The translations under genes were made by a program, and so were the position numbers. Positions 1-11,618 of a DNA stretch of 64,000 nt are shown one piece after another (the first letter of the stretch is position 1; each line of letters opens with the position of its first letter). The notes under the pieces are model-generated. The model made no database searches, was not told the origin of the DNA, and worked only from the letters and a program-made list of their open reading frames with translations. Source of the DNA: Fimbriimonadales bacterium (GTDB lineage: Bacteria > Armatimonadota > Fimbriimonadia > Fimbriimonadales > GBS-DC). The stretch spans positions 105,922 to 169,921 of the forward strand of contig BPGO01000006.1 in the NCBI GenBank assembly GCA_026003075.1, in the 5' to 3' direction.

Positions 1-2598
1 ATGGCGCAGCCCTCGATAAGGAATCAAAAACACATCATCTGCGGTATCGCTATCGAAGGCGACGCGCAGGATGTCGTTCATAAACTGGTTCGCCACGGCG
101 CCGCGCAAACTCAGTGCCCACGCGATATCCTGACCGCTGAACACCATGCGCCCGCTGTTCTGCAGGAAGTTTCGAATCAGCGTTTGCACCTCAGGGTCGA
201 GAATATGTCCGGGACCTGCCCACACATTACCGGCGTAGGGGCTTGCCCAGAGGACCATGCGCGGGGCATGGAGCTTGTCGCGGAAGCCACCCTGCAGATC
301 GGTCGGTTCGCGTTCAATGCGCGGTTGATAGCCTGCCAGCACTGCGGGCGTGATGGGGTTGCGACACTGCACGCGCCAGATGTCATACAAGTCGCCGTAG
401 GTGGTGTTTTGCCCCAGTGTGTCGGAGCGGATGAAAAAGCCGGGCGGCAGGTTCGGATGCGGGATCGCTCCGTCGCCGTGAATAATCAGCGGTTCGCCGC
501 TGGGCGGTTGCGTGAGATCGAATGGCGGCTTGCCTGTGGGGTTATCCGTCCAATAGCTCTCCACAGGCTGCCAAGTGGGGCGCGTGATGGAGTTGCCAAT
601 CGCGTCCACGCGGTTCTGCACGAAAATTTGACCGCCCATATAGTCTGAGACGAGCAGGATGTTGTGCGCGCCCGTGAACTGCTGGGTGGTGAACCCTGTG
701 ATGTTGTCGTAGATGAACTCGTTGCCCACTCGGTCGCGCACAATTACATCCACATAGAAATCGCTGGGCACATCAGGCGTGCGCCACTGCGCCACATACC
801 AATCGGTGGGGTTCCCGTTGTCATCCAGCTCGGGCTGCAGTAAGAGTGTATCGTCTAAGCTGCCACCCCAACCTAAGCGCACGAGGCTATAGGGTTCTTT
901 ATATTCGTAGGTTTCTGGGTGGATTGCCTGCTGCCCCACTTCCACAAAGAGGGGTACATACGCTTGCCCCTGCCCCACCAAAATGCGGTTCGGGAAGAAG
1001 ATGTCGAACTGGAACAGCTGATACAAGCGGTGCTCCAGCCCCTCCGCGTCTTGTTCTGCGCTGTCAGGGTCTTTGAACTGCACGCGCACAAAATCGACAC
1101 CACTTTGCAGGTCAACCGCGCGCACCTTAATCGTAACGGTATCGCCGGGGAACGACTCCTTGGGGCTGACGATAGGCAGCACCTCCACGATAGGCGGTGT
1201 CTGGTCGAACACACGGGTCTCCCACAGGTCGTGGATGCCGGGACCCGGCGATTCGGCGCCTTGCGTCCGAGTCGAGTGGTAGGCGACTCGGTTGCGCTCG
1301 TCGATGGCCCCCGTAGGATACTTCGCACCTGCAGCCGGCGCGAAGAAGGCAACGCCTGGCACGTCTGGACGCGCCAGGGATGCTGTGCTTGGATCTGCCG
1401 TGAGGGCAATCGCGTTGCCGTCCAGCGGCTCGGGCAACACGGCGCCAATTCGGTAAATGTCATAAATGTTATTGGTCACATCCACACGGTCGGACGGATC
1501 GCCAATCGCATGCGGTGTTCCCGACTTGCGTGTGGACGCGAACACCAGCACAGGCGTCCCGTCGATGGTCGTCCATGTGGGTTGGCGATCGCGCGGACGG
1601 TTGCCATCCCCATCCACAAAATTGGTCCATTGGGTGACGGTGAGGGTGTTGAAATCGAGCACATAGAGGTAGCTGCTGCCGTCGGCGGCGATGCGTGCGA
1701 ACGCCACCCGATTACCGTCAGGCGACCACGCAGGTTCCACATCGTTCTCGCCCGCGTTCGGAAAAGTAATGCGTCGGAAGAAGGTTCCATCTTCAAACGG
1801 GCGACCATCGGCACGCGCCACATAGAGGCGATAGCGTCGGTCGGCTTCCGTCTCGGAACCCTGTAAGCGGTTCGAGGAGAAAATCACCAGGTTGCCGCCC
1901 GGGCTGAGCGTGGGGTGAAGGTTTTGCGTAACGCCGTTATTATCGGAGGTAATGACGACGCGCTGTCCCGTGGACAGGTTGCGTACGACGATGTTATAAC
2001 TGCCTGCCGCACTGCGATTGGCGTAGGCGATGATATTCGCGCTGGCGTTGAGCGAGGGCTGGATTTGGCTTCCAAACTGTTCATCAGGGGTGTCACCCGT
2101 GATGGGGGTCAGATTCGTGAGGTTGCCGATGTAGGTCTGCGCCCCCTCATCCAAATCACCGCGCCAGATACGATAGCGGGGGGTGGGGTTCACCAATCGT
2201 CCATTCGAATCGACGCCCCCTGCGTTGCTGGAAAAGAACATCTTGGTCGCGCCCGGGTTATAAATCGGGTGCATCTCGTCGGTGGCGGCGTTGGTGATGT
2301 CGGTATCCCAGCGCGGTGCGCGTGTGCGTTGCTGGCGCTGCTGCAGTTGCTGATGGAACTGCTGTGGGTCAAAAAGCCCATTCTTGCGCCACCGCACCGT
2401 GCCCGTTTGAGGTGCACGCGGGGATGCACTCTTATAGTTCTGGGGTGGTATGGGTTGAGGGCGCGCGTTCGGGAGTACATGCCGATTTGGACGGTCACGA
2501 TAAGCGTCCTCAACGGTTGTGCCGCCGCTTTGCGCGTAGCCTGCCCATGCCAGGATAAGCCCCGCCAGTACCAGCTGCCATCGCCATCGTCGTATCAC
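1..2598 (-). CDS. Exported PD40/TolB-like beta-propeller protein (partial)
   Basis: The open frame runs from a GTG at 2598 to the window edge without a stop (866 codons), so the C-terminus lies outside. AAGGAGG sits about 10 nt before the GTG, which decides the start. Residues 1-23 form a basic, hydrophobic signal peptide. From about residue 106 to 330 there are at least four PD40-type propeller blades with the cores HPIYNPGATKMFFSSN, HPTLSPGGNLVIFSSN and PAWSPDGNRVAFAR, as in TolB and WD40-like Tricorn proteins. The later part looks like extracellular beta domains and has no catalytic motif I recognise. It is probably a secreted or periplasmic scaffold or binding protein. It lies 91 nt downstream of coaE and has its own possible promoter at the coaE stop. 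Confidence 0.8.
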   Translation of the reverse strand, partial: MIRRWRWQLVLAGLILAWAGYAQSGGTTVEDAYRDRPNRHVLPNARPQPIPPQNYKSASPRAPQTGTVRWRKNGLFDPQQFHQQLQQRQQRTRAPRWDTDITNAATDEMHPIYNPGATKMFFSSNAGGVDSNGRLVNPTPRYRIWRGDLDEGAQTYIGNLTNLTPITGDTPDEQFGSQIQPSLNASANIIAYANRSAAGSYNIVVRNLSTGQRVVITSDNNGVTQNLHPTLSPGGNLVIFSSNRLQGSETEADRRYRLYVARADGRPFEDGTFFRRITFPNAGENDVEPAWSPDGNRVAFARIAADGSSYLYVLDFNTLTVTQWTNFVDGDGNRPRDRQPTWTTIDGTPVLVFASTRKSGTPHAIGDPSDRVDVTNNIYDIYRIGAVLPEPLDGNAIALTADPSTASLARPDVPGVAFFAPAAGAKYPTGAIDERNRVAYHSTRTQGAESPGPGIHDLWETRVFDQTPPIVEVLPIVSPKESFPGDTVTIKVRAVDLQSGVDFVRVQFKDPDSAEQDAEGLEHRLYQLFQFDIFFPNRILVGQGQAYVPLFVEVGQQAIHPETYEYKEPYSLVRLGWGGSLDDTLLLQPELDDNGNPTDWYVAQWRTPDVPSDFYVDVIVRDRVGNEFIYDNITGFTTQQFTGAHNILLVSDYMGGQIFVQNRVDAIGNSITRPTWQPVESYWTDNPTGKPPFDLTQPPSGEPLIIHGDGAIPHPNLPPGFFIRSDTLGQNTTYGDLYDIWRVQCRNPITPAVLAGYQPRIEREPTDLQGGFRDKLHAPRMVLWASPYAGNVWAGPGHILDPEVQTLIRNFLQNSGRMVFSGQDIAWALSLRGAVANQFMNDILRVAFDSDTADDVFLIPYRGLRH

Positions 2599-2689
2599 TG
2601 CGTTCGAACCTCCTTCATTGCTCGATTCCACGAGTATACGCGAACTCCTGCCCGTTTTTGACGAACAAAACCCGATTTCGTTGCGTCGC

Positions 2690-3292
2690 TCAGTATACCC
2701 CACGCGATTCGGTCAGCAAGCGCCAGATACGCTGCACTTGCCCCTGTACCGATTCCAACGAGCGGTGCGTTCGAATCACCCAATCGGCGAAGGCGACTTT
2801 GCAGCGTGTAGGGAGTTGCGCTTGCAGGATTTGTCGCACGCGCGAGTGCGGCAGCCCGCGTTCGAGCAGTCGTCGCCGTTGGAGCGACGGAGTCGCCTGC
2901 ACCACGATCACGCCGTCGAACCAGCCCTGCAACGCGACTTCGATCAAAAGAGGCACCTCGACGAAAACGAGAGGGAGATCGCGCGACATCGCTTCGAGGT
3001 GGGCTTCCAGCGCGCGAACCACTGCGGGATGCATTAGGCGATTGAGTCGGCGACGGACGCGCACCTCGCTGAATGCCAAATTCGCCAACCGCTCGCGTGC
3101 CAGCGAGCCGTCCGCCGTCGTAATCGCCTGCCCAAACTCCTGAATAACTTGTCTCCATAAATCCGTCCCTGGAAGGAGGAGCGTCGCCGCGATACTGTCG
3201 CTGCTCAGTGTCGTTGCTCCCAACGCGGCAAACATTTGCAAGACGGTAGTCTTGCCTTCGGCGACGCCGCCCGTGATGGCAATCCGTTGCAT
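2690..3292 (-). CDS. coaE: Dephospho-CoA kinase
   Basis: This enzyme phosphorylates the ribose 3'-OH of dephospho-CoA, the last step of CoA synthesis, in the cytoplasm. The 200-residue length is normal. The P-loop GGVAEGKTT is at residues 8-16, followed by the conserved SSDSIAATLL segment (normally D-x-D/A) and the lid region with LMHPAVVRA and VFVEVPLLIE. The ATG overlaps the stop of the upstream S1 protein by one base (TAATG), so translation is probably coupled. The P-loop has Ala-Glu where most homologues have Gly/Ser pairs, which is a mild variation. The identification is firm. Confidence 0.93.
   Translation of the reverse strand: MQRIAITGGVAEGKTTVLQMFAALGATTLSSDSIAATLLLPGTDLWRQVIQEFGQAITTADGSLARERLANLAFSEVRVRRRLNRLMHPAVVRALEAHLEAMSRDLPLVFVEVPLLIEVALQGWFDGVIVVQATPSLQRRRLLERGLPHSRVRQILQAQLPTRCKVAFADWVIRTHRSLESVQGQVQRIWRLLTESRGVY
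2692..2697 (-). promoter_or_regulatory. GGTATACT -10 element before the beta-propeller gene
   Basis: GGTATACT overlaps the coaE stop codon on the minus strand, about 95 nt before the GTG start. A second TATACT without the GG lies at 2633-2638. Both match the -10 motif recurring in this window. No -35 box is evident. Confidence 0.4.
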
Positions 3293-4857
3293 TAATCATT
3301 CGAGGCGTCGGGTTCCGTTCCTGCTGTCGTATCGCCGTTGTCGGCGCTACTTTGGGGTTCTGGGGTTTCCGCCGCTTCGGAGCGCAGTTGCTGAAGCTGC
3401 GACTGGAGCCGTTCGCCGATGGTGAAGCCGCTGGTTTTGCTGGAAGTGGCGCGCTGACGATGCTCTTGCACAGCGCGCTGCTCTTCAGGCGCGCGCAGAC
3501 TGACCACCATGCGGCGGCGACGCGGATCGAGCTCGATGATACGCCCTTTCACCACCTCACCGACTTGAACGACTTCCTCCGCGCTTTTCACGCGCTTGCT
3601 CGAAAGCTCAGACAGGGGCAGGAATGCCTCCACGCCTTCCATCACCCGTGCAAACGCGCCCGTGCGTGCCACACGCGAGATCGGCGCCTCGATCTCGTCG
3701 CCCTCTTTATACTGTTGCGCCGCGATATGCCACGGGTCGGGCAATACCTGCCGCCGGCTGAGTGCGACTTTGCCGTTCTCCGGCTCCAAGCGAATCACCA
3801 CGACCTCGATCTCGTCGCCTTCTTTGAGCACCTCGCGAGGATCGTTCACGCGCGCCCACGACATCTCGCTGATGTGGAGCAGCCCTTCGTACTCGCCGAT
3901 GTCGACAAACGCGCCGAAAGAGGTGATTCGTTTCACAACGCCTGTGAACCGCTGCCCAACTTGCAGTTTGGCAAACACGCGCTCGCGGCGTTGGCGTTCT
4001 TCCTCCTCGCGCTGCTTACGCAACTCCTCTTCTGCCAACTTATTCGAGGCGACAACTTTGCGCTTTTCCTCGTCGATATCGATGATCTTGATGGGGATCA
4101 CCTCACCCACAAGCCGATCCAGTTGGTTCGGGGGTAGGCGTCGGGCAATCTGGCTTGCGGGCACGAAGCAGCGCACGCCGATGTTCACCACCACGCCGCC
4201 TTTGACCGCATCTTCTACCATCGCTTCCAGCGTCTCTTTATTGTGGTATGCCGCCACGATGGAGTTCCAGAGTTTGTCGAAATCGGCTTCGCGCTTGGAC
4301 AGCACAGGGGTACCTTCCGCGCCATGCGTGCGCACCACTTTCACATCGATCGTGTCGCCTACCTGCACCACATCGGTAGCCGATTCGATTTTGCCGGTCG
4401 CCAACTCCTCTTTGGGGATTTTGATTTCGGTCTTGGTGCCGACATCGACCAGCGCAGCGTCGCGATCGACTTGCACAACAGTCGCCTGAATCACCTCACC
4501 CGGTTCGAACGAGGGGAAACTTTGCTCGATGGCTTCATCCATCGAGATGAGTTCTCCTTCAGCGTGGGGTGTTTCGGGGTGTGTTTCCACACTGGTCGGG
4601 GAGGGTTCTGAAGCTGCGGCTACAGGCTCTGCAGGGGCAGGGGTTTCCGAGGCTTCATTCGTCTCGGACGCCGCCGCACCGGCTTCTTGATCGCCCCCCA
4701 TCGCCCCGCGGACCGGTTCAGGCGCACTCTCGGTTGCAGAAGCGTGTTCCGCACCCGTTTCCACGGCAGCGGTCTCCTCCACAGTCTCGGATGCCGTCTC
4801 GGTCGTCAGGGTCGACTCGGTGGACAGGTTCTCACGGGTCTGCTCGTCGTTCCACAT
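3292..4857 (-). CDS. rpsA: S1 RNA-binding domain protein, 30S ribosomal protein S1 family
   Basis: This 521-residue protein has four S1 repeats, at about residues 119-190, 205-273, 299-369 and 385-455. The third is the most canonical (VVKRITSFGAFVDIGEYEGLLHIS). S1 proteins hold mRNA on the 30S subunit during initiation. Residues 1-110 form an acidic Glu/Ala/Thr/Pro-rich, low-complexity, probably disordered extension, which is longer than usual. Between repeats 2 and 3 is a charged helix (residues 274-296). AAGGAGG precedes the ATG. It sits between nagA and coaE. With four repeats it resembles the shorter S1 type rather than the six-repeat proteobacterial one. In an organism with many apparently leaderless mRNAs its role may be altered. 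Confidence 0.88.
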   Translation of the reverse strand: MWNDEQTRENLSTESTLTTETASETVEETAAVETGAEHASATESAPEPVRGAMGGDQEAGAAASETNEASETPAPAEPVAAASEPSPTSVETHPETPHAEGELISMDEAIEQSFPSFEPGEVIQATVVQVDRDAALVDVGTKTEIKIPKEELATGKIESATDVVQVGDTIDVKVVRTHGAEGTPVLSKREADFDKLWNSIVAAYHNKETLEAMVEDAVKGGVVVNIGVRCFVPASQIARRLPPNQLDRLVGEVIPIKIIDIDEEKRKVVASNKLAEEELRKQREEEERQRRERVFAKLQVGQRFTGVVKRITSFGAFVDIGEYEGLLHISEMSWARVNDPREVLKEGDEIEVVVIRLEPENGKVALSRRQVLPDPWHIAAQQYKEGDEIEAPISRVARTGAFARVMEGVEAFLPLSELSSKRVKSAEEVVQVGEVVKGRIIELDPRRRRMVVSLRAPEEQRAVQEHRQRATSSKTSGFTIGERLQSQLQQLRSEAAETPEPQSSADNGDTTAGTEPDASND

Positions 4858-4880
4858 GGTTCTACGGACCTCCTTCAGGG

Positions 4881-6092
4881 CTACAGATTGAGATTCACGA
4901 CAGAATTCGAATCTCCTGCCGTTTCCGATTCAAAATGGTGCAAAATGCCATCGATATAAGTATACTCCACTCGCTGTGCCTGCAGGTTCCAGAGGATGAT
5001 GTCGGCGCGTGCGCCCGGGCGTAGCGTGCCCAGCTCCCCCTCATAGCCCAGGGCGCGGGCAGGGTTCGCCGCGCAAAGCAACGAGGCGACCTCCAAACTC
5101 AATGCTGTGGCGCAGTGCTTGAGGCATGTGTCCATCGCGATGGTGCTACCTGCCAATCCGCCCGTTTCCACCATACGCGCTGCGTTCTGCTGCACTATCG
5201 CGCGATGCCCCCATAGTTCGAAAGTGTAACCATCGGGCATGCCTACGCCCGTCGTGCCGTCGGAGACGCACAGGACGCGCTCGCTCCCCTTCGCTTTGAC
5301 CAACAGCTGCGCTGTGGCAGGATGCGTATGGATGTTGTCCCAGATAATCTCGGCGGTCAGTTCCTCGTGGAGCATCACCGCGCCTGCCAGCCCGGGGTCG
5401 CGATGCTGAAACGGTCGCATGGCGTTGAAAGTGTGTGTGGCGTGGCGTGCGCCGTGTTCAATTGCGTGCAGGGTCTGCTCATAAGTAGCGTCGCTATGCC
5501 CGATGGAGACGATAATCCCCTGCTTTGTCAAATACTGGGTCAGTTCCAGCCCGCCTTCTAATTCGGGTGCGAGGGTGACGATGCGGAGCTCGCTCATCAA
5601 CTCGCCCAGTTCGGTTTCGAGTTCGCGAATGCTCGGCGGTCGGATATATTCGGGCGGCTGCGCCCCTGCGCGTTTAGGGTTGATAAAGGGACCTTCCAGA
5701 TGGCATCCGAGCAGGCGTGCGCCTTCGGAACCGTGTTCGCGCACCTCACGAGCGGCGCGGAGGCAGTTGCGGATAGCGTCCCACGGCGCGGTAAGTGGCG
5801 TCGCAAGGAACGCGGTGACGCCATGCCGCGTGAGGCGTTGCGCAATAAACTGAATCGCCTCGGGGGTACCCTCCATCATGTCGCGCCCGAAACCGCCATG
5901 GATATGCAAGTCAATCATGCCGGGCAAGGCGATATAGGCACGCGCATCCACATCGGGGGGCTCCACACGCGCCAGCAGTTCGGAATCATAAGATTCCCAC
6001 GCGACAATCTGCCCTTTGTCTACTACCAGCGCGCGCTGCTCGTAGCGATGTCCGTCGGTAATCAGCGCGCTACAATAAATCCGAAACGCCAT
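4881..6092 (-). CDS. nagA: N-acetylglucosamine-6-phosphate deacetylase
   Basis: This amidohydrolase converts GlcNAc-6-P to GlcN-6-P and acetate in amino-sugar or peptidoglycan recycling. The metal motif IDLHIHGGFG is at residues 60-69, followed by HLEGPFINPKRAG (131-143), a GHSDA motif near 198, HTFNAM near 218 and the catalytic Asp in VSDGTTG. The 403-residue length is normal. There is no Shine-Dalgarno sequence. GGTACACT ends 9 nt before the ATG, suggesting a leaderless transcript. No nagB or transporter is adjacent; the neighbours are an FHA protein and the S1 protein. Confidence 0.93.
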   Translation of the reverse strand: MAFRIYCSALITDGHRYEQRALVVDKGQIVAWESYDSELLARVEPPDVDARAYIALPGMIDLHIHGGFGRDMMEGTPEAIQFIAQRLTRHGVTAFLATPLTAPWDAIRNCLRAAREVREHGSEGARLLGCHLEGPFINPKRAGAQPPEYIRPPSIRELETELGELMSELRIVTLAPELEGGLELTQYLTKQGIIVSIGHSDATYEQTLHAIEHGARHATHTFNAMRPFQHRDPGLAGAVMLHEELTAEIIWDNIHTHPATAQLLVKAKGSERVLCVSDGTTGVGMPDGYTFELWGHRAIVQQNAARMVETGGLAGSTIAMDTCLKHCATALSLEVASLLCAANPARALGYEGELGTLRPGARADIILWNLQAQRVEYTYIDGILHHFESETAGDSNSVVNLNL

Positions 6093-6101
6093 GCAGAGTT
6101 A

Positions 6102-6107
6102 AGTGTA
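6102..6107 (-). promoter_or_regulatory. GGTACACT -10 element, nagA (leaderless geometry)
   Basis: TACACT preceded by GG, with 9 nt to the nagA ATG, so transcription would begin at or next to the start codon. It lies in the short gap after the FHA gene. Confidence 0.5.
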
Positions 6108-6121
6108 CCCCATAGCGGGGC

Positions 6122-7492
6122 TTACTCCACTCGGAACCGCACCGCGCCAAACCGCACGATATCGCCCGCTTTGAGCGCCTGTCGCTGGACGCGCTGCTCG
6201 TTGACATAGACGCCGTTCGTGCTGTTGAGATCGTACACGACCAGCACGCCGTTCTCCAGAGCGATTCGTGCATGATGACGGCTCACCGAGAGATCGGGCA
6301 CCATCAGCCGATTGTCGGTTTCGCGCCCGATGGTCAGTCCGTCTGGGGGAATGGGGATTCGCTGTCCTGCGAGCGCGCCTTCCAATCCGACGAGCATGGT
6401 GGCTTGGGCAACCGCGGTGGCGACGCCTGGGGAAGCGTAAGAAGATGGCAGCGGTGGAGGGGTAGTAATCGGGGTACAGGCGCACGCGCCCGTGATGGGA
6501 TCTTGCCGTTGCCCGCAGTAGGGGCACGCGCCCGGCGGCGTCGACAACGGCGACAGGGGTGAACGTACCACATCGCGCGGCGCACGCTGCGCTGCGCCCT
6601 CGCGCAGCTGGAACTGCATCTGAAAACTTCCAATTTGGAGCCGATCGCCATCGTTCAGCTCTATGGGCGCAGCAATCGGCTGCCCGTTGAGGAGCATCGG
6701 GGCGTGCGGAATCAGCGTATAGCCGCCACCCTCCATGCGGATCTCGGCGTGGCGCGGCGCGACCTGCGGATCGCCCCGCAGGGGCACATCCGCCAACTCG
6801 TCGCGCCCGATGTACGCACCATCCCGGTCGATGGGGTAGTCCTTGCCCTCGTTGCGCCCGTAAAGGACGCGCACCCATGCCGAGCGCGTGATGAGCTCCA
6901 GCAGTCCTATGAACAGCCCAATCCCTGCCCCGATGAGTACGAGTGCAACAGCGCGTGAGGGCGCGCCCGCTTCGCCTTCCGCCCGCAACGCAAACCCGAA
7001 AATCGAGCCAACCGTGAACGCGAGAAAGTCGAACAGTGCGCCGCCTAACGCCCCACCAATCGCCCCGCCAAGCAATCCGTTGCGCATCCGCTTCGGAGAA
7101 CGCGCGATAATCCCTTCCGACAAGCCAATCAACGCCCCAAACGCGCTCCAGCCGAGAATACGCCCAATAATCAAGCCAATCAGTGGAAGCCCGACGCCAA
7201 GCACACTAAAGAGAATCTGCCCAACAGTCAGCCCAATCCAGCCACCCGGAATGCCCACCAGCGCGCCCAACGCGACGCCGCGCAGGATATGCTTCCCCGT
7301 GCCCAGCGACAGCCCCGTCGCTAAGCCAATCATCGCGCCGATGAACCCCCCCGAAACCGAACCAAACAGGGCGATATGCCCCCAATCGACCGAGCGACGA
7401 ATGTCATCGCTGATGAACGGCTCGTTCACAAACCACGCGAGCAAGCCGCCTATCGCACCGAACACCATTAAATAGAAGAGTTTGGAGACCAT
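6122..7492 (-). CDS. Glycine-zipper membrane protein with two FHA domains and a zinc ribbon
   Basis: In this 456-residue protein, residues 1-205 contain several Gly-rich hydrophobic segments (GGLLAW, GSVSGGFIGAMIGLATG, LLGGAIGGALGGALF, IGAGIGLFIGLLEL), suggesting six to eight membrane passes with glycine-zipper packing. A degenerate FHA domain follows (about 206-295, AYIGRDELADVPL), then a short zinc ribbon (CPYCG...CAC, about 323-339), a Pro/Thr linker and a canonical FHA domain (365-456) with TIGR, SRHHARI and DLNSTNGVYVN. FHA domains bind phosphothreonine, so it is probably a cytoplasm-facing adaptor. It starts 1 nt after the stop of another membrane FHA gene, so the two form an operon. 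No Ser/Thr kinase is in the window. Confidence 0.82.
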   Translation of the reverse strand: MVSKLFYLMVFGAIGGLLAWFVNEPFISDDIRRSVDWGHIALFGSVSGGFIGAMIGLATGLSLGTGKHILRGVALGALVGIPGGWIGLTVGQILFSVLGVGLPLIGLIIGRILGWSAFGALIGLSEGIIARSPKRMRNGLLGGAIGGALGGALFDFLAFTVGSIFGFALRAEGEAGAPSRAVALVLIGAGIGLFIGLLELITRSAWVRVLYGRNEGKDYPIDRDGAYIGRDELADVPLRGDPQVAPRHAEIRMEGGGYTLIPHAPMLLNGQPIAAPIELNDGDRLQIGSFQMQFQLREGAAQRAPRDVVRSPLSPLSTPPGACPYCGQRQDPITGACACTPITTPPPLPSSYASPGVATAVAQATMLVGLEGALAGQRIPIPPDGLTIGRETDNRLMVPDLSVSRHHARIALENGVLVVYDLNSTNGVYVNEQRVQRQALKAGDIVRFGAVRFRVE

Positions 7493-7493
7493 C

Positions 7494-10724
<3,231 letters not shown>

Positions 10725-10735
10725 CCCTGAGAAAT

Positions 10736-10822
10736 TGGTGCGGACGGGGAGACTCGAACTCCCACGCGCTTTCGCGCACTAGAACCTGAATCTAGCGTGT
10801 CTACCAATTCCACCACGTCCGC
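10736..10822 (-). tRNA. tRNA-Leu(CAG)
   Basis: A class II tRNA of 87 nt. A perfect 7-bp acceptor stem (GCGGACG/CGTCCGC), anticodon loop TTCAGGT flanked by CTAGA/TCTAG (anticodon CAG), a long variable arm (GTGCGCGAAAGCGCGT), T loop TTCGAGT and an encoded CCA. It lies 11 nt upstream of tRNA-Met, so the two are probably cotranscribed. Confidence 0.95.
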
Positions 10823-11219
10823 ATGCGCCATTTAATATACCCCAAAAAGCGCAGGATGTGTCAAGGGGGGCGGAGAGGGTTCGGAAACTTCCCATAGCGC
10901 CCCCACCCACACCGTCCTCGACGCCAATCCACCCCATCCCTAACGCGACACGCACACCTGCAACCACCGCCCTGCATCCCCATACGGCGCCCCCAACGAC
11001 AGCCCCCACACCCGACTGGTGCTGTCGTATCTGCGCCCCACGCAACCAGTGTGGAATTCTGTGGCTCCTCAAGTGTCCTCGACAGCGGGAAACATGCCTC
11101 CTACCTACTGAAACCTTGATGAATCGCAGATGGGTTCGTCGGCGTTCTTGCTGACGAACCCATCGCTTGCCTGCGCTACACTGGGGGATTTTGCAAAACC
11201 CCTTCAGCCGTAGCGACTT
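10823..11219. other. Non-coding, C-rich intergenic stretch
   Basis: About 400 bases separate tRNA-Leu and the dockerin-like fragment. The plus strand is strongly C-rich from about 10890 to 11030. Short open frames on both strands have no family-like sequence or Shine-Dalgarno site. The only structure I see is the hairpin at 11129-11164. Confidence 0.5.
11129..11164. terminator. 12-bp inverted repeat, possible terminator hairpin
   Basis: GATGGGTTCGTC and its exact complement GACGAACCCATC are separated by 12 nt, 55 nt beyond the stop of the minus-strand gene ending at 11220. No clear T-run follows on the minus strand, so it may be a Rho-assisted terminator or an mRNA 3' stabiliser. Confidence 0.45.
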
Positions 11220-11618
11220 TTACTGTCCTGCGCCGAAGTTGAATAGCACGGTTAAGAGGTCGCCATCATCGATGACGCCGTCCATATTCAGGTCGCCCCA
11301 GATGGAGTCGCTCTCGATGTCTATGGGACCGTCGCCTGCGATGTTGACCCGATGGACTTTGGGCAGTGCGCCGTTTGTGAGAATGACCGCCTCATACTCG
11401 CCTTCGGGCAGTCCGGTATCCAGCACCGCATAGTAGCCATCGGGCGCCTCTTCCACTTGCAGGGCGTGTTCTTCCACGATCGCTCCGCCCGGAATGCGGA
11501 ACTGAACCGTGATGGCGCCCTTAAGCAGCGTGCTGAAGTGGATATGGAATCGTGTGCGCCAGCGTAGCGCCCATGCCAGATCGGTAATCTCGCCATTACA
11601 ACCGACGACTGGGTTCAC
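11220..11618 (-). CDS. C-terminal part of an exported protein with a dockerin-like end (frameshifted)
   Basis: This frame (GTG at 11618, no Shine-Dalgarno sequence) encodes beta-sandwich-like sequence. It ends in GDLNMDGVIDDGDLLTVLFNFGAGQ-type residues: one Ca-binding dockerin-like loop (DxNxDGxID) followed by DLLxVLxxFG, a C-terminus common on Armatimonadota surface proteins. It overlaps the last 23 bases of the upstream frame. Removing one G from the run at 11628-11631 joins the two as ...FTVVNG-SVFVNPVVGCNGEI... It is therefore most likely the C-terminal third of the protein that begins at 12813, not a separate gene. Confidence 0.65.
   Translation of the reverse strand: MNPVVGCNGEITDLAWALRWRTRFHIHFSTLLKGAITVQFRIPGGAIVEEHALQVEEAPDGYYAVLDTGLPEGEYEAVILTNGALPKVHRVNIAGDGPIDIESDSIWGDLNMDGVIDDGDLLTVLFNFGAGQ

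Noticed and set aside
919..2661. Long plus-strand frames (315 and 248 codons)
   Set aside because: They are antisense to a continuous minus-strand frame with signal peptide and PD40 blades; no family-like sequence or Shine-Dalgarno site.
10890..11040. C-rich stretch as a gene or repeat array
   Set aside because: No periodic unit and no plausible frame; compositional bias only.
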